NCBI GenBank assembly: GCA_011037195.1
Contig: JAAEAF010014941.1
Span: forward strand, 124,001-188,000
DNA from: Triatoma infestans
Lineage: Eukaryota > Arthropoda > Insecta > Hemiptera > Reduviidae
Length of the DNA stretch: 64,000 nucleotides
Direction of reading: 5' to 3'
Shown here: positions 23,561 to 34,439 of the stretch, piece by piece
Layout: every line of letters begins with the position of its first letter
Position numbering within the stretch: position 1 is the first letter of the stretch
Made by a program: the position numbers and the translations under genes
Notes under the pieces: generated by a model
Databases searched by the model: none
Told to the model about the DNA's origin: nothing
Seen by the model: the letters and a program-made list of their open reading frames with translations, nothing else

Positions 23561-24239
23561 GGTTGATATTTGTATTAATTGCAGTACTTGAAATTAGTGT
23601 GGTTTTCACCTTTTTTATAATTTAAAGTAACTGGATGTAGTTTAAAGTAGTTGCTGGATCTGTATTTTTCTGCTTTAAGTTAATTCTCTTTATTAAATAA
23701 ACAAAATAAAGATTGATTGAAGTATTCCGTTTTGTAGCATATAACAAATATGAATATTTTGCGAAAGTGTACATACATTATAATGACCCTCTCTCTTCGA
23801 TAACGGTAAGTGGGTCTTTATTGAATGTGAGACAGTTTCTTCATTATCGTTAAAATATTTTAAAGAAAGACAGTATGAAACAGCCAGATATTTTGTTTCA
23901 TAAAATTAGTAATTACTTTTGTTTTTTTATTTAACTCTATTAGAAGCTTATATAAATTATTTCAAAATATTTTTAAAGAAGAAATCAAAACACTTGAATT
24001 GAGAAGAAGAGGGGTTTAAAAATGACAATCAAAAATTTGGTACGATAGAATAGTTTAATGATTTATTTTAATAATTATCAATATTATTAGTGTTACAGAA
24101 AGTTTGCATATTGTACTGTGATGGAGATAAAATTAGGAATTAATCAAGAAGTTTAAAAGTTCAAAGAATCTCGCCCTAATTTCCCAAAAATTTAGAAAAA
24201 GAGAGAGTATTCTACCTGCTACCTTTTGATTGCTTCTTT

Positions 24240-24615
24240 TGTAATGTAGCCCTTGAAATCTGATATGGGTCATTTTTCTTCAACATTTCAGGCAGCCTCT
24301 TTAGCCAGAGATCGACTTTTTCATTCTGTTTAAGGCCATTGTGTTCCCTGATCCAGACGATTTTGGTTCATCGGATAATTTGGGGAGCAATTCTAATATT
24401 TCCACTATTAAGTTGTTTAGCTCAGTCTGATTATGTAAGTTGGATAATTTACTGACAACGTCCGGGCTATCAGTAATTATATTAGTAAATCTGCATGTGA
24501 TGGCAGTGAAACTCATATTTTAGGCCATAATAATTGCTACTATTTCAGCTGTACATGGATACGTTTTCATTTTCAAATTTGAATTTATCTTGAACTGCAC
24601 TCCGATGGCCAGAAA
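24240..24615 (-). pseudogene. LINE RNase H fragment, frameshifted
   Basis: Minus strand: PCTAEIVAIIMA (RNase H Glu), FTNIITDSPDVVSKL (Asp), LIVEILELLPKL, then in another frame IVWIREHNGLKQNEKVDLWL (His and last Asp region). One stop and one frameshift. The parent LINE is not identified. Confidence 0.68.
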
Positions 24616-24702
24616 ATAATTAAATTGTTGAAAATGGGGCTGGGTCCGCAATGCTGGATAACATCCATTATTTTATCCGTCGTAGCATGCATATTAGTTT
24701 TA

Positions 24703-24742
24703 TTCCTGACCGGTTTCGGATATTCATCCATCGTCAGAGCAA
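24703..24742 (-). ncRNA. hammerhead ribozyme motif, second family member
   Basis: Minus strand: stem I TTGCT with AGGAA (one mismatch), core CTGACGA (24737-24731), a U, stem II GGAT-GAAT-ATCC, GAA, ACC/GGT and C24708 at the cleavage position. Same architecture as 28584-28621, but stem II differs in sequence while still pairing, which is compensatory. It lies upstream of the RNase H remnant on the same strand. Confidence 0.65.
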
Positions 24743-24865
24743 ATTCACCAAGTTTGTGTAGAGAGTTCAATTCAACGAAATGTTTCTGTAGACTCACACT
24801 TGTTGGATGTATCAATGATAACAATGAGCTATAATGATGATATAATGAAATAATTAAATTATTAG

Positions 24866-25237
24866 ATGAAATTTATTCATATCGGGAGGAAATTCTTTAA
24901 AAAAAATGCCTGCATTTGTTCACAATGCATTATATCTCACATCCAAGGAGATACTACATATGGAAAGCCTACAAGTGCTCTTCAATTATATGGAATAAAT
25001 GATCGGAATTTGGAGAATATTGGTGGAGGAAGCACAAGCATAATTCCTTCTGCATTGAAAGAAATTAACCAAAACAGAAACAGAGATAACATATTACATT
25101 ATTACATATACATTAATGAGTGTTGGAAAAATTCAAAGAATATTAATCTGAATTTTGTGAACAAACTCTTAACAAAAATAAGGATCAAAAGTGAAACATT
25201 CACATGCCCTTCTCTTATGACACCGGGGCTCAGTTAG
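24866..25237 (+). other. unidentified 123-codon open frame
   Basis: The longest plus-strand frame between the hammerhead at 24703 and LINE-B. It has CSQCIISHIQGDTTYGKP and a Lys/Asn-rich second half. The composition is compatible with coding but also with AT-rich chance. No family is recognised. Confidence 0.25.
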
Positions 25238-25249
25238 GTGAAAATATTT

Positions 25250-25630
25250 ATTGAAAAAACTACGTTTACTCGGTTTTACCTACTTAACACCAAAGCGGAA
25301 GGTTCTAAGGATAATTGTTAGTTTTACTGGCGGGGCACTGTAAGCATAAAAGGCACATACACCAACTAGCCTTACAGAGGACGCCGTGTGCCGATGTGCT
25401 GCCAAGCTGAAGAAGAAACCCCAAATACATACACATTTGTCTGTGGTTTTGCCTGCCTTACGAGATAAGATTTCTGGAATTGGGGGTAAGTAATCCCAAT
25501 GCTACGAGCTTTATGATATAGCCGCTTTCAGGGCTGCTTAAAAGGGAGAAAGATAGAAGATGTTACCCAACTACAGAGGATCCACAGTAAACTGTAGGTC
25601 GCAGTGGAATAAAGCTTTTGCTAATCTAAT
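25250..25630 (+). mobile_element. LINE-B 3' end
   Basis: Decayed HIHQLALQRTPCADVL region, then GGATCCACAGTAAACTGTAG and GTCGCAGTGGAATAAAGC as in the copy at 20485, ending GCTAATCTAATC. Confidence 0.62.
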
Positions 25631-25649
25631 CGCGTACAGTGTAGTTTGT

Positions 25650-25812
25650 ATACGGTTTTAAAGAAAATCTGTGATTTTATCTAGCATAAACAAACATACA
25701 TACCATTGCAAATAAAAAAAAAACTGTATTGTTTCGGTGTACCTTAAAACAGCCCTTCCAAAAATTTGATTACGATCGCAATATTTCTTCTTACAGCAAT
25801 AAGAGAAGTTGT
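25650..25812 (-). repeat. family P end fragment P5
   Basis: TTTAAAGAAAATCTGTGATT, ACATACATACCATTGC, AAAAATTTGATTACGATCGC and TTTCTTCTTACAGCAATAAG correspond to the hairpin end of P in minus orientation. Confidence 0.55.
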
Positions 25813-27040
25813 TAGTGCCCTGTTCAGGGTGCCAGCCTATGTAAGGAGGCTGTCGAATGTTCGGATCCCTGTCTCTTCGCCGCAGGATCGCTAACCAGGA
25901 ACGTTTGAAAGAGTTTGACTCATAATAGGCAACCTAGGTGCTGTAAAGCTGGCGGTAAGATTGATATCCAACATAATCACAAGATTTCCAACGATTGAGA
26001 TTCCTACAAGAGAAATACTTGTTCGAGATGGAGTTGTAGGACTATGACTGGTATTAAAGGAAGAAACATTAGTAGAATAAGCGTCGCTTGGGCATTTCTG
26101 TTGAAGCAAGAGCAATAAATTCATCCGTATCAAGAAGAACGCGGGAAAGGTGCGTCTCAGTTACAGGAAATACTGAGGGGAGAGAGAATAAGAGCATAGG
26201 AGAAAAATTAATGCATGTTAGAAATAAATACTTTAATACCTCCTTATACAAAAATTTTTCTTATTGTTGTAACAAACATTTTTTCTTCGATTTTTTTTTT
26301 TTCTATTAAAAAAGAAATAAACAAAAAGTTATAAAAGAAAAAGAGAATCCAAGCTTATTGGACCCAAGTGAAATCTTAAAAAGAAAAGAGGCTGCCCTTG
26401 AGAACATATTTTGCAAATAAAGTCAATAATAATAAGAAGCCCCAATCTGTTTAGTTTGGCTTTGGTGGATGACGAACTTGTCCAGTTTATGTTCCCAACT
26501 CCCTACCAAAACAGTTATTACTGGTGATAAAAACAGCGCCCTTTGCTTTCTTTTCAAAGTTGAGACTTTTTTTTTTCTATAACACTCTTTGAAAAGAGTG
26601 CAAAAGATCAAATTACCTTTGTAACTCTTACAAAAGGTACGAAAATAAATTCTTAGAAGGACAGAAAAATAGAGGGAATATTTCTTTAAACCGGACCTAT
26701 AATTATACTTGGTGCTTTTGTCCAATACTCTTTGATAAACGAAATAAATGGAAAATTTCTTAATAGCTCTAGCACAACTTTACAAAAAGGTGTATATTAT
26801 TTTCATTAAATTACTTTCATTGTAAAAAAAAAAGGAGAAGCTCCACAGAAGCATCCACATCTAAATCTGATGTAATTTTGACGCAGAAAGTTTTGCTACA
26901 GGGCTTACGGACCTAAACTCCAAGACATTAGACCAAAAGTAGTTTCGTTTGGATTCAATGCCATTACTGCTGTGATTGATGGTGACCCTCCAATATTACC
27001 TAAAAAGCGAGACTATTATATCTTCATGAATTACTCTCTC
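25813..27040. other. no gene recognised
   Basis: Contains a short perfect hairpin CACTCTTTGAAAAGAGTG near 26583-26600; otherwise nothing assigned. Confidence 0.4.
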
Positions 27041-27103
27041 AGGAATGGGAGATAATTATACATTGGCTGCCAGCACATTATCAATGCTTGAGAATGAACT
27101 ACG

Positions 27104-27300
27104 TAAAAACGGCTGTTGTGGTTGGTTTCGCAGAGCTAGCATATTTCGTGATAGCCTGCGTTCGCCCATTATCAGAATATTTTGTCAAAACTGTAAATCG
27201 TGTATAAACTATATTTGCTCTGTGCAAGTCGTATTATCACACTGTTCTGTCGATGGCACAAAAAGAAGCAGGCTATCACGGAAAATATCTCTGATATAAA
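27104..27300 (+). mobile_element. relative of the hammerhead element, core deleted
   Basis: Left arm with TTGTGGTTGGTTTCGCAGAG and GTGATAGCCTGCGTT, middle GCTCTGTGCAAGTCG, right end AAGAAGCAGGCTATCACGG and AATATCTCTGA. Only TGTCGATGG of the hammerhead region is left. Confidence 0.65.
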
Positions 27301-27569
27301 GGGCTGCTTGCTTCTTGGACAAACCTGATTTATTTGTGTCCTTCAGAAACGTTAAGCTCAATCCGAGCACTTTTCGCCAATCAAGTGCAATATTGTTCTC
27401 TTGTATTAGAAAATATTCCGCCATCATTTCCACGTTCTCTAACTAATTCTAGAACCACGAGGTTATGATTATTACCTCCCATACTGCTTCTTTAGACTGA
27501 GGATAATTAACAATATAAACTACTTTCTTCTGTGAAGAGGTAGAATTTGACGCCATTCAACGAAAGTAT

Positions 27570-28280
27570 TTTAGACAATTCGAGACCATTATGGTAGTAA
27601 AGCACGGTTGCTATCTAAGCCCTCTTATTTTTTCATTTTTCATGAATGATGTCGCAGATAATTTGAGTTTTGAAAATGTTCAATCTTACGTCGTCGACTT
27701 GGTCATTTTGGTCCCGGGCAGACTTACATTACAAGTGATGATCATGATTCTGAAAAGTATTGCAATAAATGGAACCTTTTGCTCACTTTATAAATCGCGG
27801 TGTCGCGTGGCGTAGGCTGAAGAGCCAGTACCCCGTAGAATCTAATCTAATCTAAAGTGCTCATACTCAGGAGTGGCGGTAGGCCAGCCAGGTCGGAAAA
27901 ATGGTATTCTAATTAACAGAAAATAGGTATAGTGAATTCATGCAAATACTTGGGTATCACGGTTACGAAAAATCTGCCTTTGGTAAAACATTTTAAAGAA
28001 AAGCGAGAAAACTCTAAATTTCCTTTGAACGAGTCCAATAAGCTACTTTATAATAGTAATATCCCTCTCTCCTCTAAAATGAAAATCTTTAATTCTGTTT
28101 CTAGAAGCTCATATTACCTGCTATGGGGCACAAATGAGGGGATCAAAAATGTTGAAATCCCTCTAAATATTTTTATAAAAAACATATTTCTATCTGCCTC
28201 ACAATTCTCCAGATTATGTGTTGCGTTAGGAAACAAATTTGATGCCAACTTTTCTGCATGCCTTCAAGTTGCATTATAAT
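27570..28280 (+). pseudogene. decayed LINE-1-type reverse transcriptase fragment
   Basis: Reads VKHGCYLSPLIFSFFMND (RT box of the QGCLLSP type), a decayed catalytic box (YVVDLVILV), then KWNLLL. After a short insertion (27794-27855) it continues SGGRPARSEKW, SCKYLGIT, SSKMKIFNSVSRS and FIKNIF, each matching LINE-1 ORF2 in order. Frames are broken several times. It ends in a 34-bp tandem duplication at 28258-28325. Confidence 0.8.
27794..27855 (+). mobile_element. short LINE-B 3' end inserted in the LINE-1-type remnant
   Basis: About 60 bp ending in AATCTAATCTAATCTAA split the LINE-1-type frame between KWNLLL...YKS and SGGRP. It has the same tail repeat as the LINE-B ends at 25250-25630 and 55470-55885. 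It is extremely 5'-truncated. Confidence 0.6.
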
Positions 28281-28325
28281 TATATCTGCAAATGCCTTCA
28301 AGTTGCATTATAATTATATCTGCAA
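28258..28325. repeat. 34-bp perfect tandem duplication
   Basis: ATGCCTTCAAGTTGCATTAT plus 14 more bases occurs twice head-to-tail, then restarts for 9 bases. Confidence 0.92.
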
Positions 28326-28414
28326 ATGCCTTCACTTGCCCTCGTCTACGAAACCATTGAGTAAGTCTATTTCCGTTAAATTTGAATAAGTCTAATAACC
28401 ATTGAGTAAGTCTA

Positions 28415-28668
28415 TATTATTGTGGTGGTTGGTTCCGCAGAGCTGGAAAGCATCAGAGACATTTTCCGTGGTAGCCTGCTTCGTTTTGTGGTCATCAAAA
28501 CGAAGCAGGCTATCACGGAAAATTCAGGCGTTGCCCGAACTCTGCTCTGTGCAAGTCTATGTTGTCACACTGTCTGAATAACGCATCCTGAAGATGGGCG
28601 AACGCCCGAAACCGGTCGATGACCACAAAACGAAGCAGGCTACCACGGAAAATGTCTCTGAAGTCTAT
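28415..28668 (+). mobile_element. short inverted-repeat element carrying a hammerhead (Penelope-type LTR-like)
   Basis: The left arm 28430-28502 is the reverse complement of a right-end sequence (shown complete at 47715-47790). The right part 28545-28665 reads GCTCTGTGCAAGTCTATG, the hammerhead, then CGAAGCAGGCTACCACGG and AATGTCTCTGA. Relatives: 27104-27300, 47600-47790, 22430-22575. No protein is encoded. Confidence 0.68.
28584..28621 (+). ncRNA. minimal type I hammerhead ribozyme motif
   Basis: Stem I CATC (28584-28587) pairs with GATG (28618-28621). The core CTGAAGA (28588-28594) fits CUGANGA. After one extra U, stem II GGGC pairs with GCCC around a GAAC loop (28596-28607). Then GAA, and ACC/GGU as a loopless stem III, with C28617 at the cleavage position. 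Such a stem III can only form between two molecules, or opens as a 1-2 bp hairpin, as discussed for Penelope-like-element hammerheads. It lies inside an inverted-repeat element. Confidence 0.72.
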
Positions 28669-28969
28669 ATTATGTTTATACTCTTGTTTGTTGTATTTTT
28701 TGTATATTGTTTTTTTAATAAAGACATTGATTTGAATTGAACTAAGGTATTTTGGGAAATTGGGTGATAGACTATCCTATTTAAGGCATTACATATTTTC
28801 CTATTATATTGCCTATAAGAATTAGCTAATAGATTATTGGTCTGCACGTTACCTAATTACAAACAAGCGAATAACAGCATCCAGCATAGGATACAAAAAA
28901 AACTATTTAATAAACAGCATATTTCCCGACATTGTCAATGAAGATCCCATCCCTTAACTAGAAAAACCG

Positions 28970-29085
28970 TGTTACTGAATGGATTCTTCAGTTTTTTGTA
29001 AAAATGTCTCAAAATGTTTTCCCGAATTATTCACGAAAATGTTTCAAATTATGTTCTTAAGCTTTATACATCTCCTACATTCATA
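28970..29085 (+). repeat. family P internal-unit fragment P6
   Basis: GTTACTGAATGGATTCTTCA, GTTTTTTGTAAAAATG and GTTTCAAATTATG follow the order of a P internal unit. Confidence 0.4.
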
Positions 29086-30165
29086 CGATGTATGTAGGTT
29101 CATCACTTTTTTTCTTCAGGGAAAATTAATTTTAGAGGATTAACAGATTTGCCTCTCAAAGGTTATTTCAGTGCATTAGTATATTCCCTTATCACCCCAT
29201 AAAATGAAAGTGAGAAGTAAATGTGTGCCGAAATTTTGATTTGAATAAAATCTGTTGGCTAGAATAACATAATAGTCCTGGGTTTTATTGAATATAGACC
29301 AATCACTTGTAATTATATAAGATGGTAGTAAAAACTAAGCTATTGTATGCTTGTCCCTTCTGTCACCTGTAGAACCAAAATTGATGGCTTTCAGATTCCT
29401 TCCTCTTAACTCAAAAGTTATTGTGTTTACTAGTCTTAGCAGTAACCCGTGTACAGAAACATGAGGTAGTAAGAAGATGAGGCTAAGTACAAAATTGGAG
29501 AGTGAAATACGCTTATTTATAAATTGAGCTGATACTAGGGTTTTTTAATTAAAATTTGCCGTTAATTTACGTAGAATCCTTAATTAATATATTGTAAATA
29601 TATGAGGAGGTTATAGTGCAAACTGAAACTCCATGTAAAACTGTAAATGTGAATAGATATATTTGAATAAAGTGTCCATGTGTGACCACTTGTATTTGAA
29701 ACTTTTCTCCAAAAAAATTGATCACGTTTCTCTCAAAAGTATCATTCCATTTTAGTGGAATTCCCACCCACGATATAATATTGAAAGGAACAATTATTTT
29801 GTGAAAATTCAAGTAAAAATTGTTAATTATGTCTAATAAATTACATTATGAGAAATTTGATGTATATCACAACGGTTTTTTTTAATGATTAAAGTGAAAA
29901 TCAATTATTAAGTACTATCTGTTTGAAAATGCAACTAAAGACAGGGTCCTGAGAGTAAAAAAAAAAGCAAACTGATTTTTCTAATTAGTTCTCGAAATAT
30001 GTTGCTAAAGGCTATATTTAGTGAAATTCATTCAGAATGCAGTATTGATGATGATCTCTTTGATTGAAATAGGACAATTTACATTTCTGATAAATGTTAT
30101 AAAGAAATATAAAAAAAAAATATAAATAGTCAAATTTGGCCATTGTTAATGATGGTTGGCAGAAG

Positions 30166-31275
30166 ACAAAGAAAACAAAGTTCAAATTTGCAATTTTTTT
30201 TTTCTCGACGTTTCGGACACATTTAGAATCAACATAAAAAAATAACAGGAAGAAGGAAAATTATAATTAGGAAGTGGGCAGTAACCAACAGTTAAAATGT
30301 AAACAAAGACTGGCATTATAGAGTAGAAAAATAAAAAAGGTATTAAGACATACTCCCACAATACAGATATAACAAAAAACATAAAATTGATAGAAGATGG
30401 AGGACCTTTTTTTAAGGAAGCGGAAAAAGCTGTTGTAGGAGGAAATGATGTCGTTCCTGTCTTTTTTGTAATTGAGTTAGTGTATGGATTTAGGGTTGAG
30501 GTGAACGTGGAAGAATTCAGATATAACTCGTTTCTAGTAAATAGTGTTTCAGTTTTCTGTGATTTTCCCAGAAAAATACCGACGAGTTTCATTAAATTTG
30601 TATACTAACTATACATACAAACACCTACCCTTCTGTCTGAAACTTTTTCCGAGAAAAATTCGCTTAAGGGAGGGTTGTATCACTGGGTAAGTTATGCTTT
30701 CCTCAAAAAAAAAGTAGTCTGATAAAGTTTACAGTCTCCCATTCTTGTAAATTGAAAACAACTAACCATCTAGTAAGAATTATATGTGAAGCGAATTAGT
30801 CACTTATAAGTATGTAAATTGCAGTAAGAGATTGTCGTGTGAGTGATTCATCCCAATTTTTTTATTTTTCTACTCTGTATTGCGACGCTTTGTTTTTTAT
30901 TTATTGGGACTGACATGTTATCATTCGGCCATTAATGTTCATGTGATAGTGAACTGACTAATTAGTTATTCATTCATTCCTTCCGCTAAACTAACCTACT
31001 ACAGTAGTACAAATAAATACAAACCCACCAATAAGTACATTTGCACAATTAGCTCTAAACTCCTAACGCGACTCATTCGTACAAATTATCAGACTAACAT
31101 TCATACGGTGGTGGTGGAATTTACGCTTTGTTTACACTTTAACAGTTACTGCCCACTTCTTACTTTTAATTTTCATGCTTTTTTTATTTTTTTCATGTAG
31201 CTTCTGAAGAAGGAAACTAAAGGTGTCCGGAGGGTCGAAAAAAAAATACACTTTTTCAAAGTTGAATAATTTTTT
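30166..31275. repeat. inverted repeat pair with decayed hammerhead-like centres
   Basis: 30166-30306 and 31122-31270 are inverted relatives (GGAAGTGGGCAGTAACC against GTTACTGCCCACTTC; TGTAAACAAAG against CTTTGTTTACA). The left arm on minus holds CCGAAACGTCGAG. The right arm on plus holds CTGAAGAAGGAAAC and GTGTCCGGAGGGTCGAA. The interior is filled by a family P piece and unassigned DNA. Confidence 0.6.
30510..30875 (+). repeat. family P fragment P7
   Basis: CAGTTTTCTGTGATTTTCCC, TTTGTATACTAACTATACAT, AAATTCGCTTAAGGGAGGG and the end GCAGTAAGAGATTGTCGTGT then GAGTGATTCATCCC. Confidence 0.55.
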
Positions 31276-33164
31276 CGTTGGCCAACTATCATTTGGCTTA
31301 TGAAAAAAAAATAATACCCCTTGATGCAACTAGTGAGCAGCAAGGATTTGGGCAAGCAGAGTTGAGATAGTGACAGCAATGTACACTCCAAAAAGTCAAA
31401 GAAGAATTAATTAAAAATTAAGTAAACAATCAATATAATCCAGACGCTGAATGTAAACAATTAAATACAAAATTTTTCAATTAAAAAAAATATCATATCA
31501 GAATATATTAATTAAGACTTGACATTCTGAGCTTAAATTAAAACTAATTAAGATTTGGATTGGCAGCTTGTTTAAGACTTCGAAAAAATGAAATTAAGAA
31601 AACTTGCTGTCAATACTTAACAAAAACCAAACACCGTTTAATATCAATTTTTTCAATGATTCAAATTTGTTATAAAATTTGAACTAGAAAAAATTGGAAA
31701 TCTGTCATTTAGATAGTATTTATCATCTAGTTGGGCATAAAAGTATTTTAATTTAGTGTATTATAGTTTGTTATTGTAATATACCATGTACCGGTGATGA
31801 CACGGTTGATAACACAAGAATTTTTAGATAACCCCTGTGACGAAGGAAAATATTCTGAAATTTTATATTTGAAATGGAATAAACTAAGTAGATAAAATTT
31901 CAAATTCTTAAAAAAAAACAAGCAAGTTAGTAGAGCACGGAAGTAGTTAGCTAGGGAGGCAGCTTAGTGTAAGAGAAATAAATCATATCAATTTTAATTG
32001 AAAAGAAATCCGATAGAAACACTCAGAACTTATTAACATCAACTTTTCTTCAATTACTTGCAAGGAAAGTAAAAAGTAGGCAGTTATTTTTAGTTTTTTT
32101 TTTTTATTAGGCGAACCTTCTAAGGTCCAACTTTCGGTCCATTTCTTTCAGTATGGAAACCGAAAACGAATGAAATTCATACTTACCCAGAGGTTCAGAA
32201 AACAAACTGAATCCGCGGACCGGAAAGTACTCAAACTATCCATCAACATCATGGAATGAAGAAGGAAATATACTACGCGAAACCTAACCGCAACACATAG
32301 ATTAGGACTAATGCATCTTTCTAGGAAAGGGGATTTATGTTAATCATCTTGATACAGTGACTGAGACACCCTGACCACCAGCCTGTGAGCCATAAGCACA
32401 GCTGTATCCAAATTTGAAGAAAATAAAATTTAATTTATTTAAGTGCAACGTCACATAATAGTTCTCGGAATTTTTTGAAATTTTCTTTAAACATGGAATT
32501 TCAAAGTGCCCAAATAGAAACCTATCACATTTACTTCAAACATACATTTTTCTGGAAAAACTTATTTTAGGACGTTCTGGGGACTTTGAGATTATCTGTG
32601 ACAAACTGGGTTAATTCTGTACTAAATTATAATCACATTTAAGCAGGACCTGCATTGAGAAGACTCCGGGCGCGTCTTAAATTAAAAAAGAAGTACGTGC
32701 CTTATGTGCTAATTACTCCAGCCCACTGCTATATTTATGTTAGAGCAACTAAACATTCAAGTAAAAATTGGAAATTTGTCAATGTTGTAATTGTATTAAA
32801 TACAGCAACTTCAGTAATATCAGATGTTTCTTTTTTCTAGAAATCTGCTTTGTGTGGGGACCCGAACAAACTATAACATTTTGATGTACATATTTTTTAT
32901 CTTCTCTTATAAACCTCTATCTTTTAAAATGATCTACTCTTTCTTTTTATGTTGGTCTAACATTAAGGTAAGGTATTACAAAACATGCATTAGGATATAT
33001 TAAAAGAATTCCTTCAAGGCTTGTTCATTCATCTCACAATATAACATAATCTAGATAAGTAATCTTCCTCTTTTTTTAAGAAGAAGAGATAATGTATTTT
33101 TTCACAATAGAGTTACATTTATTTTATATTTCTAATTTTTTTTAAATATTTTTTTCTGTTTCAC
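31276..33164. other. no gene recognised apart from a SINE tail at 32650
   Basis: AT-rich; P-like wording (TTTTCTGGAAAAACTTATTT near 32547) suggests decayed family P. Confidence 0.4.
32650..32692 (+). mobile_element. SINE tail fragment
   Basis: CTGCATTGAGAAGACTCCGG, then GCGCGTCTTAAATTAAAAAA: the 3' end of the SINE with an internal deletion. Confidence 0.55.
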
Positions 33165-33440
33165 TATTTCTCACTACTTGCTATAAGAGGAGGATATTGT
33201 GAACTACATGTTTTGAGGCCGCCAACTGATTTACAAAAGAAAATGTTTTTAGCAAATTGTGTGTGTGTGTGTGTGTGTGTGTGTATGGTGTACGAGTGTG
33301 TACAAAATATTCCAAAAACAAAAATCTTGGGATTATGTTGAACTTTTATATTCCTTCTAGGATAGATGTTTTCAGGAAAAATGATTTTTGAAATGCGCCA
33401 GTGGAAGAACTCAGCGTCAAGATTTCTTCTAAAATGTCAC
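33165..33440 (+). repeat. family P hairpin-end fragment P8
   Basis: CACTACTTGCTATAAGAGG, ACTACATGTTTTGAGGCC, GTTTTTAGCAAATTG and a (TG)n run occur in the order of the P end. Confidence 0.5.
33259..33284. repeat. (GT)n microsatellite within family P
   Basis: Thirteen GT units at the CA/TG position of family P. Confidence 0.93.
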
Positions 33441-34439
33441 TTCAATATTATGAGTAGTTTTACTGTCAATACAATATTGTAAATTGTGATGGGCCCACAG
33501 AGACAGTGTGCCTGCAATGTCTGCCAACTCTTGCTCTTAACAGTATCCTTATTTCATTCAACATACCAGTGAACTGTGAGTATTGTTCATAGTTTTGAGA
33601 AAATTTTGCTAAGTTAAGCTTATTCTTTAAACTGTCGTTACGATTTCTGATGGGGGCTTACATAGGCGCTGCTGTGCCATGTAATCATATGTTAATCTTT
33701 ATTCCCTAAAAAACAGCAAGTGTAAATTCCTCTTCCTATAGTTATAGATAAGCTAGGCGAAAATGTTTAATCGATATCAGTTTATAAAATGATTTTACTT
33801 TGTGCAATCTGTGTAATCGCAATGCCATTGATAGGGTCGATGACCCTAAAATGCTATCTCGCAAAAATCTCTAATGTTGTCCAGGTATGTGGACAGGATC
33901 ACAGCAGCGATTAGTAAAGAATTTGAAGGAAATGTGTCAATTAGAATTATGACAATTGTGGTATGAGAAGGTGCTGTGAATGTTTTGCCATAGATTTTTT
34001 TTTGTAAATAATTTTATCTTTGCAGAAAAAAATCAAGTATTTATGGAGAAGCAGTGTATATTACAATGACTATGAAATTACCAGTTTACTATCTGCCAAA
34101 TAAATAATTATATCACATTATTGCCGTAAATTAGCAGCGTTGACTCTATAACTCGAGCCAAATGGAGATCTAAAGACAGTAGTAGGACTCTGGTTGTGAA
34201 TATACAGTGCTGGAAACCGTAACGAACTGACCACAAGAGCCCCATCCATTAGCATTAGCCCTTCACAGATTGTTACGCCAGTGGTTGATTTGATATATCT
34301 TACTGAAGCAAATAAATTTTATTCACTTGCCATTAACAATAAGTCGAATGAAACTTTATATTTAAACATACATTTAATGTGATCGTGTCAATGTTAGAAA
34401 CTAATTTTTCATCAGACATACATGGTTTGAGATTCCCTA

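Noticed and set aside
30182..30608. Overlapping frames on both strands
   Set aside because: They cover the inverted-repeat arm and a family P piece; neither resembles a protein family.
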